From NCBI GenBank assembly GCA_963693305.1, contig OY855905.1, positions 40,846,395 through 40,910,394 of the forward strand: a stretch of DNA of 64,000 bases, given 5' to 3'. The position numbers and the translations under genes are program-made. Below, piece after piece: positions 1-11,632 of this stretch. Position 1 is the first letter of the stretch. Each line of letters begins with the position of its first letter. This DNA is from Meandrina meandrites (Eukaryota; Cnidaria; Anthozoa; Scleractinia; Meandrinidae). The notes under the pieces were generated by a model. The model was given only the letters and a program-made list of their open reading frames with translations, ran no database searches and had not been told where the DNA came from.

Positions 1-55
1 CCTCTATTTACTTTCTGTAGATGTGTTTCTTATAGTCTTGTTCTTGCTCTTTCTC

Positions 56-157
56 TTAACCTTGTTCTTCGTGATCCTCCTGTCCTTCATCATCTTCTAA
101 CCCCCCTTCCTCCTCATCGGTCATATCATCCAATACCTCCACGTCTGGTTGGTCTGG
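56..157 (-). CDS. putative terminal exon, acidic C-terminus, unidentified gene
   Basis: Read on the minus strand, a TAG acceptor at 158-160 is followed by 33 open codons and a TAA stop at 56-58. The peptide is very acidic (DDMTDEEEGG, EDDEGQEDHEEQG), as in many C-terminal tails. The other two frames hit stops after about 10 codons. The next candidate exon of the same strand (4150-4233) does not join in this phase, so either an exon between them is unseen or they are unrelated. No family is recognised; it could be chance open sequence. Confidence 0.3.
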   Translation of the reverse strand, partial: PDQPDVEVLDDMTDEEEGGLEDDEGQEDHEEQG

Positions 158-979
158 CTATTAAAAATTCATCTTGGACATCCTTTTTGCATTTGCAACT
201 AAACTGCCAAACATAGGCAAACATCATCAACAACCTTTTTATCGACTGAACTTGATGATCCCCACACAGGCCTTTAATCGAGCCAATAGAGTAAAACTGC
301 CATGTCTAGTAAATTACCATCATCAACGGTATTCTCTTTTGGTTATTCTTTTTACTGCATGGACCACTGCCAGCCATATTAACAAAAGCACTGTCTTTGC
401 AACATCCATTCAAACTGCTACAGCTATTGTCTGTCAAATAAAAATGATTTTATTAATACACTCAGTGATGTAACAAGTGGCAAATCCAGACCTTCAGCTA
501 AGGAGGGGCCCGCTTGACAATGAATGTTGAATTCTGCCAAAGTTAACTCTGATTCTGCAGACTAATTCCGGCACTTCAAAGAAAGGCCCCTACCCTGGAT
601 CCACCACTGGTAACATGTTTAACTTATTAAGGAATTACAGGGAAGAAAAGGAATTAAAAATAAGATTTCAAACGGGCTAATTTATTCAGGTTCAGCCGGT
701 GAAGATATTTTTTGAAAGAATTAGCCAAAAGTTGTTATAGTAAATGCTTTCTCTAACATAAATTGGTTTGCACCCTTCCTCTTAGTATTGCTGGAGTATT
801 TTATTTGTGTACCAGAAAAATAAATTAATTAATAGTCCTTAAAAGTTAACTAGACATGAAACCCTAAAATTCATGAGAAAATGTTGCAATAACAATTTAG
901 CCCCATTTTTTGACAGACAAAAATAAGTCAAACATAAATTATTTTGGGAAGACACAAGTCTAAAAATAAAATGGCCCTT
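158..979. other. non-coding, no feature recognised
   Basis: The longest frame here (174-473, plus) has no domain, splice or codon-bias support. Nothing else is visible apart from AT-rich sequence. Confidence 0.5.
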
Positions 980-1799
980 TGTGTTCAACGATAGGTAGGT
1001 AAAGTCTGCATACGAGCCTAGTGGCCCATCAGGCCGGAGCTTATCCCGGAAGCAACTAGGAGTATTTCTACTCCCCCCTGGATGGGACGGAGGGGCTAAA
1101 GTACAGGTCACAGGTCACAGGTCACAGGTTACAGGTCACAGGTCACAGGTCAAAAAAATGAAACATTTGGAGGGTATGTACTGAGGCCCAAAATGATGAA
1201 CAAAACTTGTTGCGGTTAGCTTTTACCCCTGTTGGCTTGCAGTTATCTTTTACTCTGGATGCTTGCGGTTAGCTTTAATTCAGATTGTTTGCAATAAGCT
1301 TTTACTCCGGTTTGCTTGCGGTTAGCTTTCACTATGGTTGGCTTGCGGTTAGCTTTTATTTGTTGGTTAGGGCAGTACTCTATATATTTGTCTTTTGTTT
1401 CGTTTATAGAGTACTGCCCTAACCAGCAACTAAAAGCTAACCGCAAGCAAACCAAAGTGAAAGCTAACCGCAAACAAACCAGAGTAAAAACTAACCGCAA
1501 GCAAACAGGGGTAAAAGCTAACCGTAACTGACAAGTTTTGTTTATCATTTTGGGCTTCAGAACATACCCTTCAAATGTTATCTTTTGACCTGTGACCTGT
1601 GACCTGTGACCTGTAACCTGTGACCTGTAACCTGTGACCTGTACTTTAGCCCCGCCGAGAGAGGCACTATGAGAGTAAAGTGTCTTGCCCAAGAACACAA
1701 CGCAGTGTCCCGACGAGACCAGGGCTCGAACCCGGACCGCCCGAGTCCAGCGCACTAACCGTGCATTAGGCCACCGCGCCTCCCATGTGTTCAACGATA
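980..1799 (-). mobile_element. tRNA-derived SINE with 14-bp TSD, split by a foldback element
   Basis: The 14-mer TGTGTTCAACGATA stands at 980-993 and 1786-1799, so the SINE lies between. On the minus strand its right end carries a tRNA-like head with a box A resembling TGGCCTAATG..GTTAGTGCG and a box B GGTTCGAGCCC. The other end holds the family tail seen again at 11.3 kb and 54.7 kb (plus-strand CATACGAGCCTAGTGGCCCA). A foldback element at 1092-1653 interrupts the SINE. The same family occurs at 11304-11632, and in part at 19.6, 42.3 and 53.8 kb. Confidence 0.8.
1092..1653. mobile_element. foldback element with two minisatellite modules
   Basis: A 562-bp inverted repeat begins GGGGCTAAAGTACAGGTCAC and ends with its complement. 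Outer arms are tandem ACAGGTCAC units. Inner arms are tandem units around TTGCGGTTAGCTTTTAC. The arms meet at an AT-rich centre near 1375-1420 (GGTTAGGGCAGTACTCTA and its complement). It sits inside the SINE. No clear TSD was found. The inner module recurs in the element at 38522-39022. Confidence 0.8.
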
Positions 1800-2508
1800 A
1801 TTATATTATATTATGCTGGACACATGCGCTGTTACTGTTAATGTTGTGTGCGAGCTGGTTTCAAATTAAATGGCCACGTAACTCACGGAAGCGGCTCCAG
1901 ATCAGAGTGAACTGTATTATATTAGAGCCTTATCCCTCAACAAAACCTTGCCAGTGAACCTTGAGCTCTAGCTCCTACACCATAATTTACACTAAATAAA
2001 GCGAATAATTGCGGAAGAAGCATTGCAGAGGTATTAAATAATTCAGATTGAAGCCTACCAGCTCGCAAAGTTTCAGCACCTAATTAGATGTTAATTAAGA
2101 CAGCTACATTATTTTATGACCTCGGTGCTGCAAAAATTGCAAAATACATAAATTACATTCTATCAGAAAAACCCATCTGTACATCTCGGCTTATAATATT
2201 TTACATCTCAACATATTTGCCGTCAATATAAAGTTTATCAGGTTGCGATTTGCTGAAATTAGCGCGTTTGCCCTCTTCTCTAGCCTTCTTCAGTCTCTGT
2301 TCAGTTCGCAATGTATTTCGAAGTATTTTGACTACTAACGAAACTATTACACGATTTCTCTTGAACTACAAAACAGCTACATGTACGTCTTCGAGTATCG
2401 ATCGAGCAAAAGCACATGGTTCAGCCGAACAACATCCCATAATATACTTGAAAAACAACAAGTTCAGGGAGGGGTGGTTAAGTTAAATGTCCAGTCTCTT
2501 AGGGGCTC
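1800..2508. other. non-coding, no feature recognised
   Basis: This is AT-rich sequence between the SINE and the LINE ORF1. No splice-supported exon or repeat structure was seen. Confidence 0.4.
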
Positions 2509-3339
2509 TTACAGCCCTTCCACTGCGGGTTCGGGCCTGAACAGTCTCTTCATCTGTAGTTTTCTCAGGTCGTGTAGTTCTCTTGGGATGTCTTCGTAAA
2601 TCTTGTAACTGGTATCTTTTAGTTTGCGACCACGCTTTAAGACCCTTTCCCTGTCAGGAAATCGTAGAAAGCGAGCTATGATCATTCGGCAAGAATTACC
2701 TTCGATCAACTTTGGCTTGCCCATTCTATGCACGCGCTGAAATTCGATATCCTGGGCGTCTTCGATACCGAGAACACTCTGCATGAAGTCAACAAGAACC
2801 TGTCTCGTGTCTTCTCGTTGTAGATCAAGCGATTCCGGTGTTTCGGGTATTCCTTCGAACTTTAAATTCTCCCTTCGACTGTACGCCTCAAAGTAAAGCA
2901 TTTGCTTGTAGTTGTTACTGATTTCTTCTTCTCTTTTGTCCATACCGCTTTGAAGCTCTTGGATGTGTTTGTCCACAGAAGTGGCGTTGTTTTCAAAATG
3001 CGTACACTTCTCGTCGAAGGACTTCTGTTTGTCTTTGACAACGCTAACATCTACTTCCAGAGAAGAGACCTTGCTTTGTAAACTTTTAACAGCTTGATTT
3101 AAGTCCTCCATTTTTGTGTCTAGGTTATCTAGTCTTGAAAGTATGAGATCCAATTTCTGGGTGACCTCTTCTGCGAATTTCGCGGCCATCTCTTCGTCTT
3201 CAGTGTCTGAGTTCTGAGCGTCGGGCGAGAGCGACTGTTTCCACCTTTTTTCCTCGGGTGAAGTTTTTACTGGGCTGATAAATGCACTGTTGCCAGCTCT
3301 CCCTTTTCTTTTCTTGGTACAAGACATACGCAACAACAA
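2509..3339 (-). CDS. LINE ORF1p-like protein (L1/Tx1 type)
   Basis: This intact 276-codon frame could start at codon 1 or at the second Met (3325-3327). The N-terminus is basic (KKRKGR). A long coiled coil covers residues about 55-150 (LDNLDTKMEDLNQAVKSLQ and similar heptads). It is followed by YSRRENLKFEGIPE, the RRM-like core typical of L1/Tx1 ORF1 proteins, and a C-terminal domain with RMIIARFLRFPDRERVL. Such proteins bind RNA as trimers and form the LINE RNP. No ORF2 follows downstream (left of 2509), so this is probably a truncated LINE copy that kept ORF1. A domesticated gene is less likely but cannot be excluded. Confidence 0.75.
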   Translation of the reverse strand: MLLRMSCTKKRKGRAGNSAFISPVKTSPEEKRWKQSLSPDAQNSDTEDEEMAAKFAEEVTQKLDLILSRLDNLDTKMEDLNQAVKSLQSKVSSLEVDVSVVKDKQKSFDEKCTHFENNATSVDKHIQELQSGMDKREEEISNNYKQMLYFEAYSRRENLKFEGIPETPESLDLQREDTRQVLVDFMQSVLGIEDAQDIEFQRVHRMGKPKLIEGNSCRMIIARFLRFPDRERVLKRGRKLKDTSYKIYEDIPRELHDLRKLQMKRLFRPEPAVEGL

Positions 3340-3418
3340 AAATATTAGAAATATTTGGTGAGCGGAGCGGAGCTCAGAAGAACACGTCTACATCGTTCAA
3401 AGGTCTCCCCAGTCTCCT

Positions 3419-3592
3419 TGAATAATGATTGGCATTTTAAGATGCAACTTTTTGCAAAGTTAAAAAAATTTCTCCGGAGCGGTTTCAGAGCCACCTTAAA
3501 TTTTCGGAAATTTAAGGTGGCGCTGAAACCGCTCCGGAGAAATATTTTTAACTTTGCAAAAAGTTGCATCTTAAAATGCCAATCATTATTCA
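3419..3592. repeat. 174-bp near-perfect hairpin (foldback MITE)
   Basis: The arms TGAATAATGATTGGCATTTT... and their complement meet at a short centre with TTTAAGGTGGC. The outer 85 bases pair almost perfectly. The centre resembles the centres of the foldbacks at 11.9-12.4 kb and 63.3-63.6 kb. Confidence 0.8.
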
Positions 3593-3897
3593 GTAATAAA
3601 AAATGGGGGTCACCGGACTCGTTTTTGAGTTATAAGCACTTAAAGGGAAAATTAAGGGTGTTTTTAACAGGCAAAACGGTTGCTACAGTAACCAGTGACG
3701 TCATGAAAATGATCACAACTTGTTCAGCAATGATTGGGAATTTTTTTGATATCCTTATTGTAGCAGCAACTGATAAAAATTTATAGTACTGACCCACCAA
3801 AGTTTAAGAGCTGGAAAGTGCTGGAAACTGTTGCGAGCCTCCTTAATAATAATTTATATCATTATTGTCCGTCCATACTTGGGTCTAAGTTCTTATG

Positions 3898-4070
3898 CAA
3901 GGCTGTGCTCTAAGGAAAATTACAAGGAGCCCAAAGGTTTCAACCTATGAGATCCAGGGTGCCGAGCATAAAGCTTATATGAAAGAAATAAGAATTATCT
4001 GGTTGCCCAAAGGCAAAAGTTAGTTGCCCGAGGCACCTGGGTACCCTTAAAGCACAGGCCTGTTATGGCA
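3898..4070. repeat. interspersed repeat, copy 1 of 3
   Basis: The repeat begins AAGGCTGTGCTCTAAG and includes GAGGCACCTGGGTACCCTTA near its end. It recurs at about 19044-19224 and 41737-41898. No TIR or tail was identified. Confidence 0.7.
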
Positions 4071-4149
4071 GCACTTTCTCAAAAATTTTAGGGTTTATGT
4101 TGATAAATTTTACCAAAAAAAAAACTGATAAGTAAGGGTTAATACTCAC

Positions 4150-4233
4150 CATCCCTAGTCCCTTCTCTACTAAAGCTTTCTTTGGCTTTGGTCTGCTTTC
4201 CCTCATCCAACCCTTGATCCACATCCATTACCA
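4150..4233 (-). CDS. putative internal exon, unidentified gene
   Basis: On the minus strand, a pyrimidine-rich acceptor (TTTCTGTTTTAG) precedes 84 bases open in one frame only, reading VMDVDQGLDEGKQTKAKES and on. A strong donor ATG|GTGAGTATT follows. The peptide is charged and has no recognised domain. The good splice sites argue for a real exon. The rest of the gene is not visible here. Confidence 0.4.
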
Positions 4234-4262
4234 CTAAAACAGAAATGTGATGAATCATTATT

Positions 4263-5453
4263 AGTTGTACAACGCATCAGTCAATTGAAACCCCGGCCCC
4301 CCGTCCCCCGGGACTTGGCGGGGATTTAACGCGTCCAAAGCCGGGATTTAACGCACTTTTAACGGCGCGTTGGCCCCGATGGGCGGTGGATTTAACAAAT
4401 TGTCAGTAGACCGGGGCCGTGGAGCGGTGATTTAACAGAACTTTAACATCAAAATAAAGGTGGACTTCTACATCTAATAAAAGTAAAATCGGCATATTGA
4501 AGGTCAGCTTTCGCTGCACATGGAAATTGCAGCTTAAGAGGCTGGGGCTTTTAATGATAGAACCGAAAACAGGCGAATTTCAAATGGACCAACGATATCG
4601 ATTTAAGTTACAGTCGACTTCCTATATAACTCGAACCTCGCCCTAACTCGAACCAAAATCGATTTCCCCTGGATTTCCGTCATACATTTTCTGTAATTTT
4701 ACCCTCGGCAACTCGAACCTCCCGCTAACTCGAACCACTTTTCGTTTGCCTTCAGGTCATTTTTTATATAATTTTACCCTCGATAACTCGAACCATGTCT
4801 GTCAATACGTGCCAAGTCAAAACAAGCAGTGTACTGTAGTCCAAAACATTGATTTTATCTTGAAATAAAAACGAGTCACGAGTCAAACCGGCCTCCGAAG
4901 CGCCACTCAAAATACGAACTGTGCCCCTGGGACTGTGCCACGCTGTAGACGTGCTGCAGACGTTACGTTGCAATATAAACGGCTAATTTTAAAAATACAT
5001 TGTTCCATTTTCACTCGACCTCTTTATACTATAATCAAATTTTATTAACTGAAAATACAGACTGTATGAATAGTAAAACACCAGTTTCTCGTTATTTTTT
5101 ATTGCTCAGTCTCAACTCCCGATAACTCGAACCGTTTTCATTTTCCCTTGAAGGTTGGAGTTATCGGGAGCACGGCAAACACGTAAAACAGTATATATTA
5201 GATATTAGATATGTTTATCATTTTTTACTGATGTTTTATAATAATAAAGTTTGTCATTCATACGTTCATTCATTCATTCAGTCGACTGTATTTCTCCATT
5301 TGGTTCGGATGGCCCCGCTATGCGGGGCTTTTAACAGACGTCTTGGCCCTGGGGGCGGGGAAATAAGCCGTTTTTTAACACGTGGTAAGTGTTAAATTCC
5401 CCGCTAAGTCCCGGGGGTCGGGGGCCGGAGTTTCAATTGACTGATGCATAAAA
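4263..5453. mobile_element. TIR element carrying a nested pogo-like insertion
   Basis: The termini CATCAGTCAATTGAAAC and GTTTCAATTGACTGATG are inverted repeats that extend inward through a C-rich stretch and GGGACTTGGCGGGG. Without the insertion at 4611-5288 it is about 510 bp and non-coding, rich in GATTTAACG-like motifs. Superfamily is unclear. Confidence 0.75.
4611..5288. mobile_element. pogo/Tc1-like nonautonomous element with TA TSD
   Basis: The ends are CAGTCGACT and AGTCGACTG, each flanked by TA (4609-4610, 5289-5290), as in the Tc1/mariner/pogo superfamily. The interior repeats a TAACTCGAACC motif in both orientations, and no transposase frame is present. It lies wholly within the TIR element at 4263-5453. 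Confidence 0.75.
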
Positions 5454-7208
5454 GTCATGTTTTGGATAGGAAAAGTTAATGAGGATCAATCGAAGGTTTT
5501 CGATAGAAATTTAATATTTGTTTGAATTGTCCAAAATACAGGTATGGCAAATTGTACTTTAAGTAATTTTGAGAAGAACGTGCTGTTTCTTAAGTCTGGT
5601 TCTCATATGCCGCCGACCTACCTGCGACATAGCCACCAGTATATGCCTGGGATACTGTTCTCATAAAAAATCTTTATCGCCGGCGCTCCAGAAAAACTGC
5701 CAAAGTGCCTGCGAAGTTGAACTCAAGTCAACTTTGCAGGTATGCCGGCAGTAAAGTTAAAAGACCAGGGATGAACTTCGGTGCTTTCGGCGTATGTTCT
5801 CATATGCGGGAAAAGTATCCGAGGCAGTACTGGCGGGTATGCTGCCAGTAGGTCAGTGGCATACGACAACCAGGCTTTATAGGTATTAAAGGGGCTTTGT
5901 CACGGATTTTAACAGATTTTTGAACAGCCAAAACATATATTTGTGTCAAAGGAAACCAAAAAATAATAGCCCATTTTTATTTATAATTGCTATATTAGAG
6001 CACCGAAACTGTTAACAAGCGTCTTTAGCTGCAGATGGCTATGATGGAAAAGGATTGCAACTTGAAAAGTTTAGCTTAACTTTTCAAGTTGTTTCCGCAT
6101 GTTTACAGCCGTAGTTAGATTTCTACCCACATATTAAGGTTATATCTTCCTTTAGATGTTCAAAGGTAATGATTTAAATGGGTTAAGTTGCCTACCGCTA
6201 ATTTCAGAACAGTTAAGACCAAAAATCTTTTAAATCTTCGTGACAGAGCTCCTTTAAGCACAAGTTTCTTATTGTAGGTGTTCATTAATAGATAATTACT
6301 TCGGTTCGCAGGCAGCTTCGGCCTGCGGCCTCAGCTGCCTGCATTATACCCAATAATGCTGCGAACCGAAGTAATTATCTATTATAATTATTGACCCTCA
6401 TAAAATCTTATTGTTCTCTCTCTGCATTACATCGGCGATTTCAGTTGCCCTTCACATTGATGTTTTGGAACACCAACAATGCAATTAGCGTGTATTGTCT
6501 AGTAGTAATACAAATTGCATAATCCTTTTTCATTCCCCCAATTCAGTCATTGTTAACTCCTTATAAAGATGACATAATCATTGACTCTCACAAAATCCTA
6601 CTTTTTTCTTCCTCCAACAATGCAATTAGCATGTATTGTCTAGTAGTACTACAAATTGTATAATCCTTTTTCATTTCCCTGAATTTAGTCATTGTTAACT
6701 CCTTGTAAAGATTATGTAACTTTCCACATCTGAATTTCATGCAAACGTAATTTGCATTGTATATAACGCAATGTATTTGGTTATTTTGAGTTGTTTGTTG
6801 GAAGGCAAAGCGCTGCTACTGTATGTTTTGAAGCTGGATGGAGGATTCTTCGGAAGACGAATCTGCCATTTTCATAACGCAGAGCCAGAGGTCGGAAAAT
6901 GCCGCCGCCGTTGGGGTTAAATGGGTTAAGCGAAAAGGTTTTAGACGAAAACCAGAACGAAGATTATAATCAGTCAGTTGTAATTAGTACTCATAGTACT
7001 AAAATTGTTATTTCATACAAGTGAGAAAGACTGTCATTGTCAGGACCTGTCAGATGTGCACTAAATAAACTGTAAAATGTTTCTGTTTATTTTTTTTTTT
7101 ATTTTATTTTTTTTCAGTTTTCCCACACTGTTTAATCAGCCTTGTATTTTACCTTCGTTTATCACAGCCTAGTTGGTTCTGAGGTAACTATATCTTGACC
7201 GTTAGACC
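5454..7208. repeat. non-coding with small hairpins and a direct repeat
   Basis: No gene is supported. Hairpins lie near 6058-6096 (CAACTTGAAAAGTT and complement) and at about 6288-6390 (AGATAATTACTTCGGTTCGC and complement, a small MITE). A direct repeat of about 100 bases (CCAACAATGCAATTAGC...) occurs at about 6471-6573 and 6611-6713. Confidence 0.6.
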
Positions 7209-9242
7209 TTTTTTTTTTTTTTTTTTTTTTTTTTTCATTTGCAACTACTTACTTACAACATTACTATAATTACAAAATATAAATCACTAAACATTACACA
7301 AGGAGCTACTTTACAATACTCTTACTTAACTAAGCTAATACTGTTAACATAACATCACTACTTATTGGGCTAACAATGCAAACAGAAATAACAAAACAAA
7401 AACATAGTTCATAAACGTTACCAGGAAAAGGAAAATGAAAGAGAATAAAAGATATAGCAAGAAACAAAAACCAAAAGTAAACTAAATGTTTTGTATAAAA
7501 TTCCATTTCTTAATATAGTTTTCGTATTTACCGGATTTGATAGCAATATGTTTTTCTAATGCTAATTTGTCGCGAACCAGAGATATGTACTCGTTAAACT
7601 GAACTTTATTTTTTAGGCCGGTGTTAACGTATAAAAAGTATTTGCCTAAGATAATAAGATGGTTTAGGGCTAAGCACTTACGAGGAGAGTCCAAAATACC
7701 ATATAAGACATCTAAGTTCGAAAGATGGACACTTTTTCTACTATGAACATTGTACCAGTCTTGAAAATCTACCCAGAAAGATTTTGCTTGAGTACATTCT
7801 ATAAAAAGATGCCAGATGGTATGGAGCTCGGAAGGGCAAAAAGGACAAGTTGGGGAGTCAACTTTCTTCATCTTGTGTAATAAGCTATTCGTAGGTAGGA
7901 TGCGATGAATGATCTTGTATTGGAACATCATCATTTTGGTTTCTTTTGTAACATTAAAGGGTAAAAGATAAACCTTGCACAGGTTTTTCTTTTCTACTCC
8001 ATATTCAGTAAGTTTCCTTTCCGCGGTGGGGGGAGGTAACCTTTCCAGGGATAACAGTTTTTCATAGAGAGTTTTGCAACTCAACGAATCACTTATTAAA
8101 TCAAGGGGTGTGATGAGTAGTTGGTTGTTAGAGTTTAAAAGCTTTTTCCACGAGCGAGGAAAAGCAGAAATGATACTGTAATACTGTAGAAAATTAAACT
8201 TTGTCTTAAATTTTTGGCAAAGAGCATTAAAAGATAGAAAGTGATTTTTTTCTGTGTCAAGTAAATCTGATATGTGAGTGACTCCAGCCTGGTGCCAATG
8301 TGGAAAATATACCGATTTTTTATTAACAATTAGAAACCTGTTGTTCCAGATTACTTGCTCTAGTACCTCAGATTTATTTTGAGGATCGGACGAAGCAATT
8401 TTCTGCCAATGGGCTATGATGTTTTTGTAAAATCTTGGGAGGTATTCGCTTAGGCAAAGAAGCTTACAGTCATAGTTACACTGAAATAAGAAAGTGCCAC
8501 CGACGTTGGCGAGGAAAGAGGTTGGAATATATTTCCATGGAGCGTCGTGGTCTGAACATATGCGGGTTACCCAGTTTAGTTTCAGAGCTTTGTCAAATAT
8601 GACGAAATCTTTCATTTCTAAGCCACCATCTTTCTTAGATTTTATCAGAGTCGACTTCTTGATTTTCACAGGTTTGTGGTTCCATACAAAGTCAAAAATT
8701 ATTCTATTCACTTCTTCAGCGAATCGAGGTGGCGTTTCCATGGAGCTGCAGATGAATATGACTTTTGAAAGGGCTAGAGTTTTAACAATGTTTATTCTTC
8801 CATAAACAGAGATATCCCTTTGAGACCAAAAGTTTAAAGTTTTCTGTAATTTTGACAGCTTGTCGAAGAAGTTTCTTTGGTCTGACAAATTGTCGTCGTA
8901 CGAGAAGTGTGTACCTAGAGCGTAGACAGGTTCGTCTGTCATTTGAAGATTTAAAATTTTGTCTTTTCTATGTCTCATTGAGCCAAGCCATAACATTTCA
9001 GACTTTGATACATTTATCTTTAGCCCTGCACACTTTTCAAAACGGGAGAGCAATACAAAGAGGTTATTTACGGAATGAGCGTTAGCGAGGAAGACTGTGG
9101 TATCATCGGCATATTGTGATAATTTAACCGTTTTATTATTCCGAATTTTTATTCCTTCTATCTCTTTGGAATTAGAGATTTTTTGAGCTAGAACTTCTAT
9201 GGCAATGATAAAAAGCATACCAGAGAGGGGGCAGCCTTGGCG
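7209..9242 (-). pseudogene. 5'-truncated LINE (L1/Tx1-like) reverse transcriptase with poly(A) tail
   Basis: The open frame (7482-9242) begins inside the RT domain at RQGCPLSGMLF and includes the catalytic YADDTTVFL (box C, about residue 37 counted from the Met at 9218) and the thumb region. Near the C-terminus, CPFCPSELHTIWHLFIEC matches a zf-RVT C..C...H....C knuckle. An in-frame TAA at 9243-9245 and loss of upstream RT motifs and endonuclease show 5' truncation. A T run at 7209-7235 is the poly(A) tail on the minus strand. This is a dead copy made by incomplete target-primed reverse transcription. No clear TSD was found. Confidence 0.85.
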
Positions 9243-9351
9243 TTACAACAGGTGAACTTAAAAATATTTTTTAACAAACTGGGATATATAGCTACATTTC
9301 AAGTTAATTGAATCTGAAAATCAAAACTGCTAAAATTAAAGACACACGAGT

Positions 9352-9454
9352 AGTCTCCTTCGAAACCATTGTTTGGGCTCGTCATACAATGATCCCTCCC
9401 TGGGGGAGGGAGCATTGCATGTCGAGCCCAAACAATGGCTGCAAAGGAGACTAA
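9352..9454. repeat. hairpin MITE
   Basis: Inverted arms GTCTCCTTCGAAACCATTGT and CAATGGCTGCAAAGGAGAC enclose a second palindrome around TGTTTGGGCTCG. Confidence 0.75.
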
Positions 9455-9470
9455 ACACAGGAGTGGAAGG

Positions 9471-10040
9471 CCCCGGGGGGGGAGGGGGGTACTCCTTTAA
9501 TTTTACTACGGGGGTGAGCCGCTGACTCCCTGAGACTCTTGACCTGTTCCAGAGTAAAAATGATGAATTTGCGACCCTGTTCCAGAGAAAAGTTGCAAAA
9601 AAGGTACCCTGTTCCAGACTCGAAGCAAAGCAACTAATGCATACGTGATCCAGAGTGAAATCGGAGCCACTTTTAATAGTTCAATGAACATTTATTTAAC
9701 TCAACTGTTTAATGAATAACTGGTTAATGTACTGGTTAAATAGGTTACAGAAATGCGAGACACGATCGACAACGTACGTGACGTGACCGATCACTCAACG
9801 AAAATGGCCTTTTTTGTGGAATACCCCGGGAAACAGCAGATATCACAAAGCAAGCGACGGAGGGGAGCGGAGTTAGCTATACTTGACCATGGTTAATCAG
9901 GATTCTAGGGGAATTCGACACTATTCCAGAGTCAAACCTGAAATAAAATATACCCTGTTCCAGAGAGAAAGGGCGATTTTTATACCCTGTTCCAGAGTCA
10001 GAGAAGCAAAAACCATACCCTGCTTAGATTTTAGTCTTAT
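9471..10040. repeat. repetitive DNA with recurrent ACCCTGTTCCAGAG motif
   Basis: The 14-mer ACCCTGTTCCAGAG or close variants occurs near 9540, 9572, 9606, 9919, 9953 and 9984, spaced about 30-35 bases within two clusters. It begins with a G-rich edge (CCCCGGGGGGGGAGGGGGGT). Open frames on both strands are by-products of the repeats. Confidence 0.55.
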
Positions 10041-11118
10041 ATGCAAATTTGCCATGGCACAAAACTCAATTCCCAAGCGAAAACATGAGAAGGAAACCAA
10101 AATGGTAGACAAGTTAACATTACATTTGCAAAAGAAAAAATCTTACACATGCAATTATATCATAAGAATGACTTTGACTGTTTTAAGATAGAATACATAA
10201 TGCACAAGTTTGTCAACTAAAAGCTGTTCACCATTACCAGTAATTAAAAGGGAAATTTAAAATAAAAACAAATTTAATCAGAAACAACTGCAAAAGTATC
10301 TTATCAAGACCTACAAAACATTGCTTTGCAACAAACAGCTTAAAGGATGCCAGACAATAACAGCACTTTGACTGTGTCACATGAGTAACCTGCCATTGTC
10401 TATATGCCATCTAAAATCCAGATTTTTCACAGTGAATTGAAATCCAGCTTTTAATCCACACCAATCTGGGGTTTCATTTATCTCTTTGACCTTTAAAAAC
10501 AATTCATGGTTGTATCTGGCTGGTTATATGTTTAGTGTGTTTGTAGGTAATTTTTCTCATGAAATTAGTAGCCTGTGAATGCCAGGACTCTGAGTAGTTC
10601 ATCTGGCTCCTTGGCAGTACTACACGTAAATACAGTCAAACTTAACAAAGAAACACTTTTGCAAGGACCCAGCTCTTAGCTTAAATAATTTATAAGTCAT
10701 GCCAAAGATATCCACTGGATTGAAGTGCTGGTCAAAGTTAGTCACCACTGCATTACACCATCACAGAGGCCAATCTTTATCAACTAAAATGTTTTCGTTT
10801 TCTCTACCAGACTGGCTCTGTAGTGCTGGTCAGGATGCTAATAAAAGCAGAAGCTTCAAAGCCATAGTAAACCTAAGAAAAAATACTCCAGAAAAAACTA
10901 CAGACTTAATAGTAAGAGGTTATAGATTTCAATGCCTCAGTGTCAGAATAAAATTCCAGGACTTTCCAGGATTTCTGGATCATACACACTAAGATTGTAC
11001 ATTGCTTATTAAATGTGTTGGAAAGCTTAAAAAAAATAACCTTATGGTATTAAGTAATCCCAAACTGCTAGGTGATTCCTTAGTACTGTATTGAACACAT
11101 GCACTTCTTTGCAAAATT
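10041..11118. other. non-coding, no feature recognised
   Basis: The longest frame (10699-10992) has no recognisable domain or splice context. Confidence 0.4.
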
Positions 11119-11123
11119 TTATG

Positions 11124-11271
11124 GTAAGATTTCCGCACAGCCCCAGACATTAATTATGTATGCAGCTATTTCATACTATCACTATATACAAACAGCAATC
11201 ATGAAAAGAACGAGTCAGTCAAAAGATTGTATGCCGAATTAACTTATGGGGCTGTGCGGAAATCTTGCCAG
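11124..11271. repeat. TIR MITE
   Basis: The ends GGTAAGATTTCCGCACAGCC and its complement give a 23-bp TIR in a 148-bp non-coding element. Confidence 0.75.
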
Positions 11272-11303
11272 GATACCCCATTGGCTGAGCCCCTGTCATA
11301 TTT

Positions 11304-11632
11304 CCTTTGCAAGTGTGGCAAGGTAAAGTCTGTATACGAGCCTAGTGGCCCATCAGGCCAGAGCTTATCCCAGTTTCCATAGCATGAAGCGACTGGGCGT
11401 ATTTCTACTCCCCCCTGGATGAAATGCTAGAACATTGCAGGGTTACCCCCAGCAGTAAATTTGCCGGTACCCATTCATACACCAGGGTGGAGAGAGGCAC
11501 TATGAGAGTAAAGTGTCTTGCCCAAGAACACAATGCAGTGCCCGGCCAGGGCTCAAACCCGGACTGCCTGACCCGGAGTCCAGCGCACTAACCATTGGGC
11601 CACGTGTACTGCACCTCCCTTTGAAAGTGTGG
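11304..11632 (-). mobile_element. full-length tRNA-derived SINE with 15-bp TSD
   Basis: The flanks CCTTTGCAAGTGTGG (11304-11318) and CCTTTGAAAGTGTGG (11618-11632) differ at one base. The element between them (about 299 bp) has its tRNA-like head on the right (minus-strand box A near CCCAATGGTTAGTGCGC, box B GGTTTGAGCCC) and its tail on the left. It is the most complete copy of the family in the window. Confidence 0.85.

Noticed and set aside
1098..1644. CRISPR-like array from repeated ACAGGTCAC
   Set aside because: Units are contiguous minisatellite copies without spacers and lie in inverted orientation in a eukaryotic foldback element.
7209..9242. LINE RT and the ORF1 at 2509-3339 as one element
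   Set aside because: They are 4 kb apart with other elements between, and ORF1 lies downstream (left) of ORF2 on the minus strand, the wrong order for one LINE.
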